Shown piece by piece: positions 49,501 to 58,037 of a stretch of DNA of 64,000 nt. Where the stretch lies: NCBI RefSeq assembly GCF_000716675.1, contig NZ_JNXT01000017.1:1-64000 (forward strand), read 5' to 3'. The stretch is from Streptomyces alboflavus. Its GTDB lineage: Bacteria > Actinomycetota > Actinomycetes > Streptomycetales > Streptomycetaceae. Position 1 is the stretch's first letter; each line of letters opens with the position of its first letter. Below the pieces are notes generated by a model. That model was not told the DNA's origin. It made no database searches and was given only the letters and a program-made list of their open reading frames with translations. The translations under genes and the position numbers were made by a program.

Positions 49501-50861
49501 GTGACGCGTACGACGAGACGTATGACGAGGCACACGAGGACAGCAGGATCGACGACGGGGGCGACGCATTGACCGGACACGGCGCATCGGCCGGGCAGGA
49601 CAACGAGCGGACCTTCGCGGCGCTGCCTCCGGCCCATGGGCGGGGTTTCGCGGAGACCTGGTGGGGTCAGGCGTGGTTGAAGGCGTTGGAGGACACGGCG
49701 CTGGACCTCCAGCAGCTCAAGGCGGGGCGCCGGCTCGCGCGCGCCGGTCATGTGGGCGCGGTCTCCGTGCGCCCTGGCCGCATCACCGCGGTCGTGCACG
49801 ACAAGGACCGCACGCCGCACCGCTCCGACGTGCTGCTCCAGGAGTTGAGCGACGACGAGTGGGACCGCTTCCTCGGCATGGCCGTCGAGCGGGCCGGGCA
49901 CATCGCCGCGCTCCTGGACCGGGAGATGCCGCCGCACCTGGTCGAGGACGCCGCGGCCGCCGGCGTCGAACTGCTCCCCGGCATCGGCGATCTGGAGCCG
50001 GAGTGCGACTGCGACGCGTGGGACCACTGCGGGCACACGGCAGCGCTGTGCTACCAGGTGGCCCGCCTGCTCGACCAGGATCCGTTCGTGCTGCTCTTGA
50101 TGCGGGGGCGCGGGGAACGGGAGCTCCTCGACGAGCTGCAGGTCCGCAGCGTCGCGCAGCAGTCCGCGCCGGACTCCTCGCAGGGGGAGGCGCCGGAGGC
50201 CGCTCAGGAGGGCGTGGACGCCGCTGAGGCGTACGCGGACGGCGCGGTGCTGCCTCCGCTGCCCGAACCGCCCGTGCTGCCCGCAGAACCCGGCCTGCCG
50301 CCTTCGTTGGACACGGAGGTGGAGCCCGCGCCCGGCGTGGACGTGCCCGCGCTGGAGTTCCTGGCGGCCCGGGCGGCGGTCGAGGCGCACCGGCTGCTGG
50401 CCGAAGCGCTCGTCCCTGGGCACGACGAGCAGCCCGCCGAGCCGGGTCTGACGCTCGAAGAGGACGCCGTCCGGCTCGCCGCCGCCTCTCCCGAGCCCGC
50501 GGTCGTGGACCGGCTCGCCGCGGCCTCGGGCCGCGACCGGGACGGTCTGGCCCGAGCGGTACGGGCCTGGGAGTACGGCGGGCGTGCCGCGCTGGTCGTC
50601 CTTGAGGACGAGTGGGTGTTGGAGGCGGACGCGTTGGCACGCGCGCGTGCCTCTCTGGACGCGGCCTGGGACGAGGGCGAGCGTCCCACGCTGCGCGCGG
50701 CCCGCAACCGCTGGACGGTGACCGGTGCCGACGCGCAACTGCGCCACGGGCGCGACGGACGCTGGTGGCCCTACCGCAAGGAGCGCGGCCGTTGGGTGCC
50801 CGCAGGTCCGGCGGCGCACGACCCGGCTACCGCGCTGGCCGCCGTCACCGCGGGTGAGTGA
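49497..50861 (+). CDS. SWIM zinc-finger protein paired with the SNF2 helicase
   Basis: A 454-aa protein translated from the ATGA overlap with the helicase. After a disordered acidic start (1-40) comes FAETWWGQAWLKALEDTALD, a hallmark of actinobacterial SWIM proteins, and the SWIM Cys/His set ECDCDAWDHCGHTAALCY (near 170). The second half has Ala/Glu-rich helices and the WTVTGADAQLRHGRDGRWWP motif. SWIM domains bind DNA or proteins; the fixed coupling with SNF2 suggests a shared role in DNA repair or chromatin remodelling. Confidence 0.88.
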   Translation: MSDAYDETYDEAHEDSRIDDGGDALTGHGASAGQDNERTFAALPPAHGRGFAETWWGQAWLKALEDTALDLQQLKAGRRLARAGHVGAVSVRPGRITAVVHDKDRTPHRSDVLLQELSDDEWDRFLGMAVERAGHIAALLDREMPPHLVEDAAAAGVELLPGIGDLEPECDCDAWDHCGHTAALCYQVARLLDQDPFVLLLMRGRGERELLDELQVRSVAQQSAPDSSQGEAPEAAQEGVDAAEAYADGAVLPPLPEPPVLPAEPGLPPSLDTEVEPAPGVDVPALEFLAARAAVEAHRLLAEALVPGHDEQPAEPGLTLEEDAVRLAAASPEPAVVDRLAAASGRDRDGLARAVRAWEYGGRAALVVLEDEWVLEADALARARASLDAAWDEGERPTLRAARNRWTVTGADAQLRHGRDGRWWPYRKERGRWVPAGPAAHDPATALAAVTAGE

Positions 50862-50871
50862 CCGGCGCGGC

Positions 50872-50892
50872 GACTGTGGCTGAAACACAGTC
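50872..50892. terminator. Hairpin after the SWIM gene
   Basis: GACTGTG (50872-50878) pairs perfectly with CACAGTC (50886-50892) around a 7-nt loop, 11 nt after the stop. There is no T-run, so it could be a factor-assisted terminator or an operator of the ACTGTG/CACAGT type. Confidence 0.5.
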
Positions 50893-50923
50893 AGCGGCCA
50901 CCGGCGTGACGGCGGTGGTGACA

Positions 50924-50948
50924 CGTGCGCCGGGAACACCGGCGCACG
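50924..50948. terminator. Second, GC-rich hairpin
   Basis: CGTGCGCCGG (50924-50933) pairs perfectly with CCGGCGCACG (50939-50948) around a GAACA loop. It follows the first hairpin and would strengthen termination. Confidence 0.55.
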
Positions 50949-51083
50949 CACTCACCCTGGTCAGCGATTGAGTGCGGTCATGACATCCAGGACCGTGGAT
51001 CACGCCGGTTCAGTCGTGCGGGCCAAGCCGAAGGGGAGATGACAGGGCGTTGTGCCCCCGCCACTGCTGATCGCCCCGGTGAT

Positions 51084-51118
51084 GACGGCGCCTCCTGCCC
51101 CTCGCGGGAGGCGCCGTC
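51084..51118. terminator. Strong 12-bp hairpin before the phytase-like gene
   Basis: GACGGCGCCTCC (51084-51095) pairs perfectly with GGAGGCGCCGTC (51107-51118) across an 11-nt loop. It lies 97 nt upstream of the next start codon. Either it isolates that promoter from upstream transcripts, or it is an attenuator. The 354-bp region 50862-51215 holds no convincing gene. Confidence 0.6.
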
Positions 51119-51136
51119 GGCGCGTCGCCATGCGCC

Positions 51137-51169
51137 GTTCACCCGTGTGCCCCCTGACGTTCGTGACGG
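51137..51169 (+). promoter_or_regulatory. Possible PHO box (11-bp direct repeats)
   Basis: GTTCACCCGTG (51137-51147) matches a PhoP direct-repeat unit; the next 11-nt unit is weak (TGCCCCCTGAC) and the third starts GTTCG (51159-51169). The spacing equals that of Streptomyces PHO boxes and precedes an exported phytase-like gene, but only one unit is good. Confidence 0.35.
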
Positions 51170-51215
51170 CGGCGAAGGGTGGCGCCGTCACCGAAATCGT
51201 GCCCCAGGAGGCCTG

Positions 51216-52586
51216 ATGCCCTCGCGCGCCGCCGACCAGCGTCGTGTCCACCGCTCCGTAGTCTTCGGCGTGCCGCTCGCCTTGCTCACCGCCGTGGTGG
51301 TCACCGGAACCGCGGTGGGCGCGCCGACGGGCTCGACGGACGACGGTCGAAGCAAGGTCAGGGGAGCACGCGTCACCGCCACGGCGACACTCGGCGACAT
51401 CCCTCTGGGCCCCTTCAGCAACCGTCTGCTCCCCGGCACCGTGCGAGACGACCGGGGTGTGGACCTCGGCGGCATCGGAAGCGACATCTTCCCGGCGGGC
51501 CGCAAGGGCGAGTTCTGGACAGTCACCGACCGTGGCCCCAACGGCCAGATCAAGGTCGACGGCAAGAAGCGCCGCACGTTCCCCGTGCCCGGTTTCAACC
51601 CGGCGATCGTGAAGGTCCGGGTGTCCGGGCGCTCGGTGAAGGTGATCGACGCGCTGCCGATCACCACCCGCTCCGGGAAGCCCGTCACCGGTCTGCCCAA
51701 CCAGGAGAGCCGCGACGAGGCCCCCTACACGTACAACGCCCAGAAGCCGCTCTCGTACGACCCGAACGGGCTGGACACCGAGGGAATGGTCCGGGCCGAG
51801 GACGGTTCCTTCTGGCTGGTCGACGAGTACGGTCCGTCGCTGGTCCACGTCTCCGCGCGCGGGAAGGTCATCAAGCGGTACGTCCCCAAGGGGCTGAAGC
51901 TGCGCGGCGCGGGCTATCCGGTGTCGGAGTCACTGCCCGCCGTGCTGCTGCACCGGAAGATCAACCGCGGCTTCGAAGGGCTCGCTCTCCTGCCGAACGG
52001 CGAGCTGGTGCTCGCGGTGCAGAGCCCGTTGTCCCTTCCGGACGGGGAAGCGGGTGACGGCTCGCGGACGGCACGGCTGCTGCGGTTCTCACCACGGAAG
52101 CAGGCGGTCACCGCCGAGTACGCGTACCGGTTCGACCCGGTCGGTGTCGTGGACCCGGGCGAGGACGAAACCTCCGAGCTCAAGATCTCCTCCGTGGTCG
52201 CCGTCGGCCGTGACCGGCTGCTCGTCGAGGAGCGCACCGACAAGGCGGCCCGGCTGCAGGTCGTACGCCTAGACCGGCGCGCCGACATTCTCGGCGGACG
52301 CTGGGACGACGCGGCGACGCGCCCGTCCTTGGAGCAGTTGGAGGACCCGGCCGCCTCGGGTGTGCCGGTCCTGCGCAAGCGCCTGGTGGTCGACCTGGGA
52401 ACCGTCGACGGCGTACCCGGGAAGATCGAGGGCGTGGCCCGTGTGGACAACCGCACGCTGGCACTGATCAACGACAACGACTTCGGGATGACCGACGGGC
52501 CGGAGGCGTTCGACAAGCACGGCCGACTGGTGGACAGCGGCATCGAGACCAGCGTGACGTACGTGCGGCTCCCCAGGGGCCTGTGA
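51216..52586 (+). CDS. Exported esterase-like phytase-domain protein
   Basis: A 456-aa secreted protein of the 'esterase-like activity of phytase' family. The Sec-type signal spans residues about 8-35 (VVFGVPLALLTAVVVTGTAVGA). The mature part is a beta-propeller-like domain with GGIGSDIFPAGRKGEFWTVT (near 88), NGLDTEGMVRAEDGSFWLVD (near 184) with acidic residues, and KIEGVARVDNRTLALINDND near the end, typical for this group. ATG 51216 has AGGAGG 5 nt before; a longer frame from 51040 exists but lacks a signal. Phosphate-ester hydrolysis is plausible but unproven. Confidence 0.85.
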   Translation: MPSRAADQRRVHRSVVFGVPLALLTAVVVTGTAVGAPTGSTDDGRSKVRGARVTATATLGDIPLGPFSNRLLPGTVRDDRGVDLGGIGSDIFPAGRKGEFWTVTDRGPNGQIKVDGKKRRTFPVPGFNPAIVKVRVSGRSVKVIDALPITTRSGKPVTGLPNQESRDEAPYTYNAQKPLSYDPNGLDTEGMVRAEDGSFWLVDEYGPSLVHVSARGKVIKRYVPKGLKLRGAGYPVSESLPAVLLHRKINRGFEGLALLPNGELVLAVQSPLSLPDGEAGDGSRTARLLRFSPRKQAVTAEYAYRFDPVGVVDPGEDETSELKISSVVAVGRDRLLVEERTDKAARLQVVRLDRRADILGGRWDDAATRPSLEQLEDPAASGVPVLRKRLVVDLGTVDGVPGKIEGVARVDNRTLALINDNDFGMTDGPEAFDKHGRLVDSGIETSVTYVRLPRGL

Positions 52587-52636
52587 CCCACAAAGGGCAC
52601 AGAGAGGCCTGTGACCCGCACAGGGCGCAGGCCGCC

Positions 52637-53101
52637 TCAGCCCGTCGGGATCAGCGATTCGAGGTCGCTCGGCAGCCCCGTGGGCAGCGTGGGGAGGTCG
52701 CTGGGCAGTCGGGTCCTGATGTCGCTGGGCAGTTCGCTCGGGAGTTCTGAGGGGATCTCCGAGGGGATGCTCAGCGACGGCGTGGGCCTGGGCACGCGGC
52801 TCTTGGTCTCCTCGGAAGGGCTCTTCTTGTCCGAGGAGTCGTCGCCTCCGGTGGCCAGGAGCACCACCACGACGACGACTGCCACGGCGACGATCACGGC
52901 GAGCAGGACGACCAGCCCGTTGCGCCGCCCGGGCGGCCTGCCCGGCGGTGGCTGTGACGGCAGACCGTCGTATCCGGGAGGCGGACCGTATCCGCCCGGT
53001 GGAGGACCGTACCCTCCGGGAGGTGGCCCGAAGTCGCCACTCCCCGGAGGGGGTACGTCACCCGGCGGCGGAGGCTGCGGCGGTACCGGCGGCATGCTCA
53101 T
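52637..53101 (-). CDS. Proline-rich single-TM protein
   Basis: A 154-aa protein. The first 55 residues are a Pro/Gly-rich cytoplasmic tail with PPPGGYGPPPGG repeats, followed by one TM segment (GLVVLLAVIVAVAVVVVVVL near 61-81) and an external Ser/Pro/Leu tail with SELPSELPSDI repeats. Such architecture is common in actinobacterial surface or secretion-linked proteins. ATG 53101 is taken; ATG 53095 is also possible. Function unknown. Confidence 0.6.
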   Translation of the reverse strand: MSMPPVPPQPPPPGDVPPPGSGDFGPPPGGYGPPPGGYGPPPGYDGLPSQPPPGRPPGRRNGLVVLLAVIVAVAVVVVVVLLATGGDDSSDKKSPSEETKSRVPRPTPSLSIPSEIPSELPSELPSDIRTRLPSDLPTLPTGLPSDLESLIPTG

Positions 53102-53263
53102 ACCACCAAGAGTCGTCCCGAAGCGGTCAAGAAGCGACCCCCGCGCGGAGGTTGCTACACGCCCGCCCCACGGACCGGACGATTCCGGCACAGATCCCGC
53201 TGCGCGTCGGGCGGCACCGCCCCGGCCGAACCGGAATCAGCCCCACACGCCCAGCAGCCGGAA

Positions 53264-54430
53264 TCAGCCCCGCACCCCCAGCAGGTGGTCCATGGCCAAC
53301 TGGTCGAGCCGTTCGAAGGCCATGCCGCGCGCAGCGGCCGCCTCCACGTCGAAGGCCTCGTACGCACCGCGGTCGGCGAGCAGGCCCGCGAGCCCGTCCT
53401 CGGCGGTGGGGCGTGCCAGTTCGGGCAGGCGTGCCTGACGAAGCGCCTCGGCCACCTCGGGGTCGGCCCGGAAGGCCGCCGTACGGTCGCGCAGGATCAG
53501 GTAGTTCCGCATGCACCCGGCGGCGGATGACCACACCCCGGCGGCGTCCTCCGTACGCGGCGGCTTGAAGTCGAAGTGGCGCGGCCCCTCATAACCGCCC
53601 CGCTCCAAGAGGTCGACCAGCCAGAAGGCGCTCCGCAGGTCCCCTGCTCCGAACCGCAGGTCCTGGTCGTACTTGATGCCGTTCTGGCCGTTCAGGTCGA
53701 TGTGGAAGAGCTTGCCCGCCCAAAGGGCCTGGGCGACGCCGTGCGGGAAGTTCAGGCCCGCCATCTGCTCGTGGCCCACTTCGGGGTTCACGCCGTACAG
53801 TTCGGGCCGCTCCAGGCGCTCGATGAAGGCGAGGGCGTGTCCGACGGTGGGGAGCAGTATGTCGCCGCGCGGCTCGTTCGGCTTGGGTTCGATGGCGAAG
53901 CGCAGGTCGTATCCCTGCTCGGTCACATAGGCGCCCAGCAGGTCGAAGGCTTCCTTCATGCGGTCGAGGGCGTCGCGCACGTCCTTGGCGGCGCCGGACT
54001 CCGCGCCTTCCCTGCCTCCCCAGGCGACGTAGATGCGGGCGCCGAGCTCGGCCGCCAGATCGATGTTGCGGATCGTCTTGCGCAGCGCGTAGCGGCGGAC
54101 GTCGCGGTCGTTGGCGGTGAACGCGCCGTCCTTGAACACCGGGTGCGTGAACAGGTTGGTGGTCGCCATCGGCACGACCAGGCCGGTCGCGTCCAAAGCC
54201 TCCCGGAAGCGCTTGACGTGCCCGGCGCGCTCGGCGTCCGTCGACCCGAACGGGATGAGGTCGTCGTCGTGGAAGGTGACTCCGTAGGCGCCCAGTTCGG
54301 CCAGATGCCGTACGGAGTCGGCGGGATCGAGCGGCGCCCGGGTGGCGTCCCCGAACGGGTCACGGCCCTGCCAGCCGACGGTCCACAGGCCGAAGCTGAA
54401 CTTGTCCTCAGGGGTGGGCTGATAGTTCAT
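53264..54430 (-). CDS. xylA: Xylose isomerase
   Basis: A 388-aa TIM-barrel enzyme that isomerises D-xylose to D-xylulose (and glucose to fructose) with two divalent metals. [20 protein letters not shown] starts the protein, and the catalytic residues are visible in [13 protein letters not shown] (His/Asp), [23 protein letters not shown] (Lys), [11 protein letters not shown] and [17 protein letters not shown]. Length and start match the actinobacterial class I enzyme exactly. It is divergent from xylB over an AT-rich control region, and the ROK regulator sits behind xylB. Confidence 0.97.
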   Translation of the reverse strand: MNYQPTPEDKFSFGLWTVGWQGRDPFGDATRAPLDPADSVRHLAELGAYGVTFHDDDLIPFGSTDAERAGHVKRFREALDATGLVVPMATTNLFTHPVFKDGAFTANDRDVRRYALRKTIRNIDLAAELGARIYVAWGGREGAESGAAKDVRDALDRMKEAFDLLGAYVTEQGYDLRFAIEPKPNEPRGDILLPTVGHALAFIERLERPELYGVNPEVGHEQMAGLNFPHGVAQALWAGKLFHIDLNGQNGIKYDQDLRFGAGDLRSAFWLVDLLERGGYEGPRHFDFKPPRTEDAAGVWSSAAGCMRNYLILRDRTAAFRADPEVAEALRQARLPELARPTAEDGLAGLLADRGAYEAFDVEAAAARGMAFERLDQLAMDHLLGVRG

Positions 54431-54464
54431 GTGCGACTCCTCGCGGGCTCCTCGACCATTTCGT

Positions 54465-54490
54465 CATGGCGATTTACAAATTAGTATCCT
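54465..54490. promoter_or_regulatory. AT-rich divergent xyl promoter/operator region
   Basis: Between xylA and xylB an island with ATTTACAAAT (54473-54482, near-perfect palindrome) and TAGTAT (54483-54488, -10 for xylB) is the only AT-rich block. Overlapping promoters and a regulator site for the ROK protein are likely here. Confidence 0.45.
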
Positions 54491-54566
54491 CACGCACCGC
54501 TGGGAAGGTCGAAGGAAGCACGTTCCCGTGCGCACGCCCGGGAGAGCCGCCAGAACGGAGTCGCCG

Positions 54567-56012
54567 ATGTCATCAGCGCCATCAGGCCCCCTCGTCGTCG
54601 GTGTGGACAGCTCCACGCAGTCCACGAAGGCCCTCGTCGTCGACGCGGGGACCGGGGAGGTCGTGGCGAGCGGCCAGGCCCCCCACACGGTCAGTTCCGG
54701 GGCTCTTCGGGAGAGCGATCCCGAGCAGTGGTGGGACGCCCTCTGCGAGGCCCTGCGCCAGTGCGGCGCCGCCGCGCGTGAGGCCGCCGCGGTGTCGGTC
54801 GGCGGACAGCAGCACGGGCTCGTCACACTCGACGCCCGGGGCGGGTCCGTGCGGCCCGCGCTGCTGTGGAACGACGTGCGGTCCGCGCCGCAGGCCCGAG
54901 CGCTGGTGGAGCGGCTCGGCGGCGCCAAGGCGTGGGCGGACCGCGTCGGAAGCGTCCCCGGGCCCTCGTTCACGGTGACCAAGTGGGCCTGGCTCGCCGA
55001 GCACGAGCCCGCTTCGGTCCGCGCCACGGCCGCGGTGCGCCTCCCCCACGACTACCTGACGCAGCGCCTGACGGGCTCCGGGACGACCGACCGCGGCGAT
55101 GTCTCCGGTACCGGATGGTGGGCGTCGGCGACCGAGTCGTACGACGAGGAGATCCTGCGCCTCGTGGGCCTCGATCCGGCGCTCCTGCCGCGTGTCGTGC
55201 ACTCCGGAGAGGTCGCCGGAACGGTGCGCGGCAGCAATGAACTGCCCTTCTCCAAGGGCACGCTGGTCGCTCCCGGCACCGGCGACAACGCGGCCGCCGC
55301 GCTCGGCCTGGGGCTGCGGCCGGGCACACCGGTCCTGAGCCTCGGTACGTCCGGCACGGTGTACGCCGTCTCTGAGCGCCGCCCGACGGATCCGACCGGA
55401 ACGGTCGCCGGTTTCGCCGACGCGCGCGGTGCGTGGCTGCCGCTGGCCTGCACGCTCAACTGCACCCAGGCCATCGACCGGGTGGCCGCGCTCCTCAGCC
55501 TCGACCGGGAAGCCGTGCAGCCCGGCGGAGCCGTGACCGTCCTCCCCTACCTGGACGGCGAGCGCACGCCCGACCTGCCGCACGCCTCGGGGACACTGCA
55601 CGGCCTGCGCCACGACACGACGCCGGGACAGGTGCTCCAGGCGGCGTACGACGGCGCGGTCCACGCTCTCCTGGGAGCACTGGACGCCGTACTGGACGCG
55701 GAGGCCGACCGCTCCGAGCCGCTGTTGCTGATCGGCGGCGGCGCGCGCGGCACGGCCTGGCAGGAGACCGTGCGACGCCTCTCCGGAAGGCCCGTTCAGA
55801 TCCCCGAAGCCCGCGAACTCGTCGCCCTGGGCGCCGCCGCACAGGCCGCCGGACTCCTCTCCGGGGAAGACCCTGCCGCGGTCGCACGGCGCTGGGGCAC
55901 CGCCCGGGGGCCTGTCCTGGAGGCAGTCGAACGGGACGAGCCGACGCTCGTCAGGATCTCGTCCCTCCTCTCCGATGCGGCACCCTTGCTGGATGGGGAT
56001 CATGGGGCGTGA
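54567..56012 (+). CDS. xylB: Xylulokinase
   Basis: A 481-aa FGGY-family sugar kinase that phosphorylates D-xylulose to xylulose 5-phosphate, feeding the pentose phosphate pathway. VVGVDSSTQSTKALVVDAGT is the N-terminal ATPase motif, SVGGQQHGLVTLD the sugar site, APGTGDNAAAALGLGL the phosphate loop, and GGGARGTAWQETVRRLSGRP the C-terminal adenosine motif. ATG 54567 has CGGAG 6 nt upstream. The ROK regulator gene overlaps its 3' end. Confidence 0.95.
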   Translation: MSSAPSGPLVVGVDSSTQSTKALVVDAGTGEVVASGQAPHTVSSGALRESDPEQWWDALCEALRQCGAAAREAAAVSVGGQQHGLVTLDARGGSVRPALLWNDVRSAPQARALVERLGGAKAWADRVGSVPGPSFTVTKWAWLAEHEPASVRATAAVRLPHDYLTQRLTGSGTTDRGDVSGTGWWASATESYDEEILRLVGLDPALLPRVVHSGEVAGTVRGSNELPFSKGTLVAPGTGDNAAAALGLGLRPGTPVLSLGTSGTVYAVSERRPTDPTGTVAGFADARGAWLPLACTLNCTQAIDRVAALLSLDREAVQPGGAVTVLPYLDGERTPDLPHASGTLHGLRHDTTPGQVLQAAYDGAVHALLGALDAVLDAEADRSEPLLLIGGGARGTAWQETVRRLSGRPVQIPEARELVALGAAAQAAGLLSGEDPAAVARRWGTARGPVLEAVERDEPTLVRISSLLSDAAPLLDGDHGA

Positions 56013-57273
56013 CGGTACGGAGCGGGTGGAGGACGGCCGAGGCGGGGCAGAGGCCGCTGCGACGCGGGAGCGGACACTCACCCCACGGCAGGAACGGCCC
56101 GCTCGCGGCACCCGTGAGCGCCTCGCCGACACCCAGCAGGGCATGCGCCGCCGCAACCTCTCCCGGGTGATGCACGCGGTCGCCGCACAGGGCACGCTGT
56201 CGCGCGCCGCTGTGGCGTCCCGGATCGGCCTGACCCGCGCCGCCGTGTCCACGTTGGTGGACGAGTTGATCCGTGCGGGACTCCTGGACGAGCTGGGCCC
56301 CGAGCGTCCGGGCCGGGTGGGCCGCCCCGGCTCCGCGCTCGCGGTCAGCGCTCGGGGACCTGCCGGCATCGGGGCGGAGATCGGTGTCGACCACCTTGCG
56401 GTGTGCGCGGTCGACCTGCGCGGTGAGGTACGCGCGCGTGCCGTGCGGCGCGTCGGCAACCGGGGCCGCACACCCCGGCCCGTGCTCGCCGACCTCGCCG
56501 CCCTCATCCGGGACGTGGCCGGTGAGGCCGAACTGGAAGGACTGCGTCCGGCAGGCCTCGCGGTCGCCGTCCCCGGTCTGGTCGTGCGCGACACGCACAC
56601 CGTCGTACGCGCCCCCAACCTCGACTGGCACGACGCCGACCTCGGCGCCCTGCTCCCCTCGGAACTGCCCCTGACCGTGGACAACGAGGCGAACTTCGGC
56701 GCCCTGGCGGAGCTGTGGCTCGGCGGTGCGGCGCCGGCGGACTTTCTGCATGTGTCGGCCGAGATCGGCATCGGCGCGGCGCTGGTGGTCGACGGGCAGT
56801 TGCTGCGGGGAAGCCGAGGCTTCGCGGGCGAGCTGGGGCATGTTCCCGTCTGGCCGGAGGGGCCGCCGTGCGCGTGCGGTGGCCGTGGCTGCCTGGAGCA
56901 GTACGCGGGCGAAGAGGCGGTGCTGCGGGCGGCGGGGCTGGCGCCGGGGGCCGACCGGGTGGGGCTGCTGGCCGAGCGGGCCCTCGCGGGGGACGCGAAA
57001 ACCAGGGCGGCGCTGCGGGGTGCCGGGACCGCGCTGGGGGTCGCACTCACCGGTGCGGTGAATCTCCTCGATCCACGCGCTGTGGTGCTCGGCGGCGCGC
57101 TCTCCCGGCTCTCGCCCTGGCTACTCCCGTCCTTGGAGGGCGAGTTGGGGCGCCGCATCGCAGGTCCCGGCTGCGAGGTCGTGGTCTCCGGCATCGGGTC
57201 GGACGGGCCGCTGCTGGGGGCGGCTCATGCGGTGGTGCGGGCTGTGCTCGACGATCCGGCGGGGGTGGCTTAG
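56002..57273 (+). CDS. xylR: ROK family repressor, probable xylose regulator (XylR-like)
   Basis: A 423-aa regulator of the ROK (repressor, ORF, kinase) family. The N-terminal HTH is NLSRVMHAVAAQGTLSRAAV followed by ASRIGLTRAAVSTLVDELIR (near 45-85). The sugar-binding ROK half contains GIGAALVVDGQLLRGSRGFA, the GELGH motif and the zinc motif CACGGRGCLEQYA. In the presence of xylose, this type usually releases the operator. Start ATG 56002 gives an 11-nt overlap with xylB; ATG 55975 and 55993 are alternatives. It follows xylB in one operon and likely controls xylA and xylB. Confidence 0.9.
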   Translation: MGRDGTERVEDGRGGAEAAATRERTLTPRQERPARGTRERLADTQQGMRRRNLSRVMHAVAAQGTLSRAAVASRIGLTRAAVSTLVDELIRAGLLDELGPERPGRVGRPGSALAVSARGPAGIGAEIGVDHLAVCAVDLRGEVRARAVRRVGNRGRTPRPVLADLAALIRDVAGEAELEGLRPAGLAVAVPGLVVRDTHTVVRAPNLDWHDADLGALLPSELPLTVDNEANFGALAELWLGGAAPADFLHVSAEIGIGAALVVDGQLLRGSRGFAGELGHVPVWPEGPPCACGGRGCLEQYAGEEAVLRAAGLAPGADRVGLLAERALAGDAKTRAALRGAGTALGVALTGAVNLLDPRAVVLGGALSRLSPWLLPSLEGELGRRIAGPGCEVVVSGIGSDGPLLGAAHAVVRAVLDDPAGVA

Positions 57274-58037
57274 GGCGGCTCGCCCGGCTGCTCGGAGCAC
57301 GTGGGAGTCCCACCCGACCTCACTGGACATGCGCACGGCTCACCCCGCTTGCTTCTGGAACGGCCGAGACGTCCCTTGCCAGGAATTCCCTTTTGAGTTT
57401 GCGGGAATGCCACCGGTTTAGCCCAATGACGGGACCGCGTCAGCGACTTCAGCCTGCCTGATCGATGGCCGTCCGGCCCACTGCGGACATGGCGAATGAA
57501 TCGGCGATTCCGCTCCTGCGCCCCAAGGTTTCCGCCCCTGCCCCCCACACGAGTGGTCGAGTTATCCACACTGGCCGCCCCGTGCACAGATGCGGCTCAG
57601 GCCCTTCCACCTCGACAGACCTGGCCCGTAACGTATTTCGCGTGAGGTCACCACCGCGCCGGCAACGGGACGGGAGCGTGGCCGCACGGGCGCAGACAAA
57701 CCCGCCAGTGCACAAAGGATTTCAGCAAGACGGCTCGCGCAAACGAGCGCAGACAGCACACGTGAACGCCTCGCGGACGCCTCACATGAACGGCTAAGGA
57801 AAGGATGCGGAGGAACGGCTCAGGACCTACACGAAACTCACCGCGGGGAGCCGAGACGAGTGCGAGAATCGCGCCTACCGCTCCTGGACTCCCACGAATT
57901 CGCCACCCACACTGTGCAGGCGGCGGCACCGCCCTCTACCCGCCCTGCACCGCCCCTCGCCATGACGGCCCCGAGCCGTCCCCTCACCGAGGAACCGTGC
58001 CGTCCAGCTGCTCCCCCCACCGAGAGGCAGAACAGCC
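57274..58037 (+). other. 764-bp region without a convincing gene (possible long 5' UTR)
   Basis: No frame here has family-like sequence or a good ribosome site. Visible features are the palindrome ATTCCC-N12-GGGAAT (57385-57408), a DnaA-box TTATCCACA (57562-57570), and the GGAGGAACGG-type run at 57808-57817, which is only loosely like a c-di-AMP riboswitch core. The distal part (57800-58037) may be the leader of the amidase gene, with the GAGAGGC ribosome site just before 58038. Confidence 0.5.
57562..57570 (+). promoter_or_regulatory. Perfect DnaA-box sequence (TTATCCACA)
   Basis: A second perfect TTATCCACA, in the gene-free region upstream of the amidase gene. A lone box may titrate DnaA but is not an origin. 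Confidence 0.4.

Noticed and set aside
52442..52450. TTGTCCACA-type DnaA box
   Set aside because: It lies within the phytase-like coding region, where the sequence encodes a normal VDNR segment.
57465..57797. Possible 110-aa protein in the gene-free region
   Set aside because: No ribosome site or recognisable motif; composition is Arg/Pro/Thr-rich like other out-of-frame translations.
57800..57860. c-di-AMP (ydaO-type) riboswitch before the amidase gene
   Set aside because: GGAGGAACGG and ACTCACCGCG are only fragments of the core; the long-range stems and GGGGACCC block are absent in the expected order.
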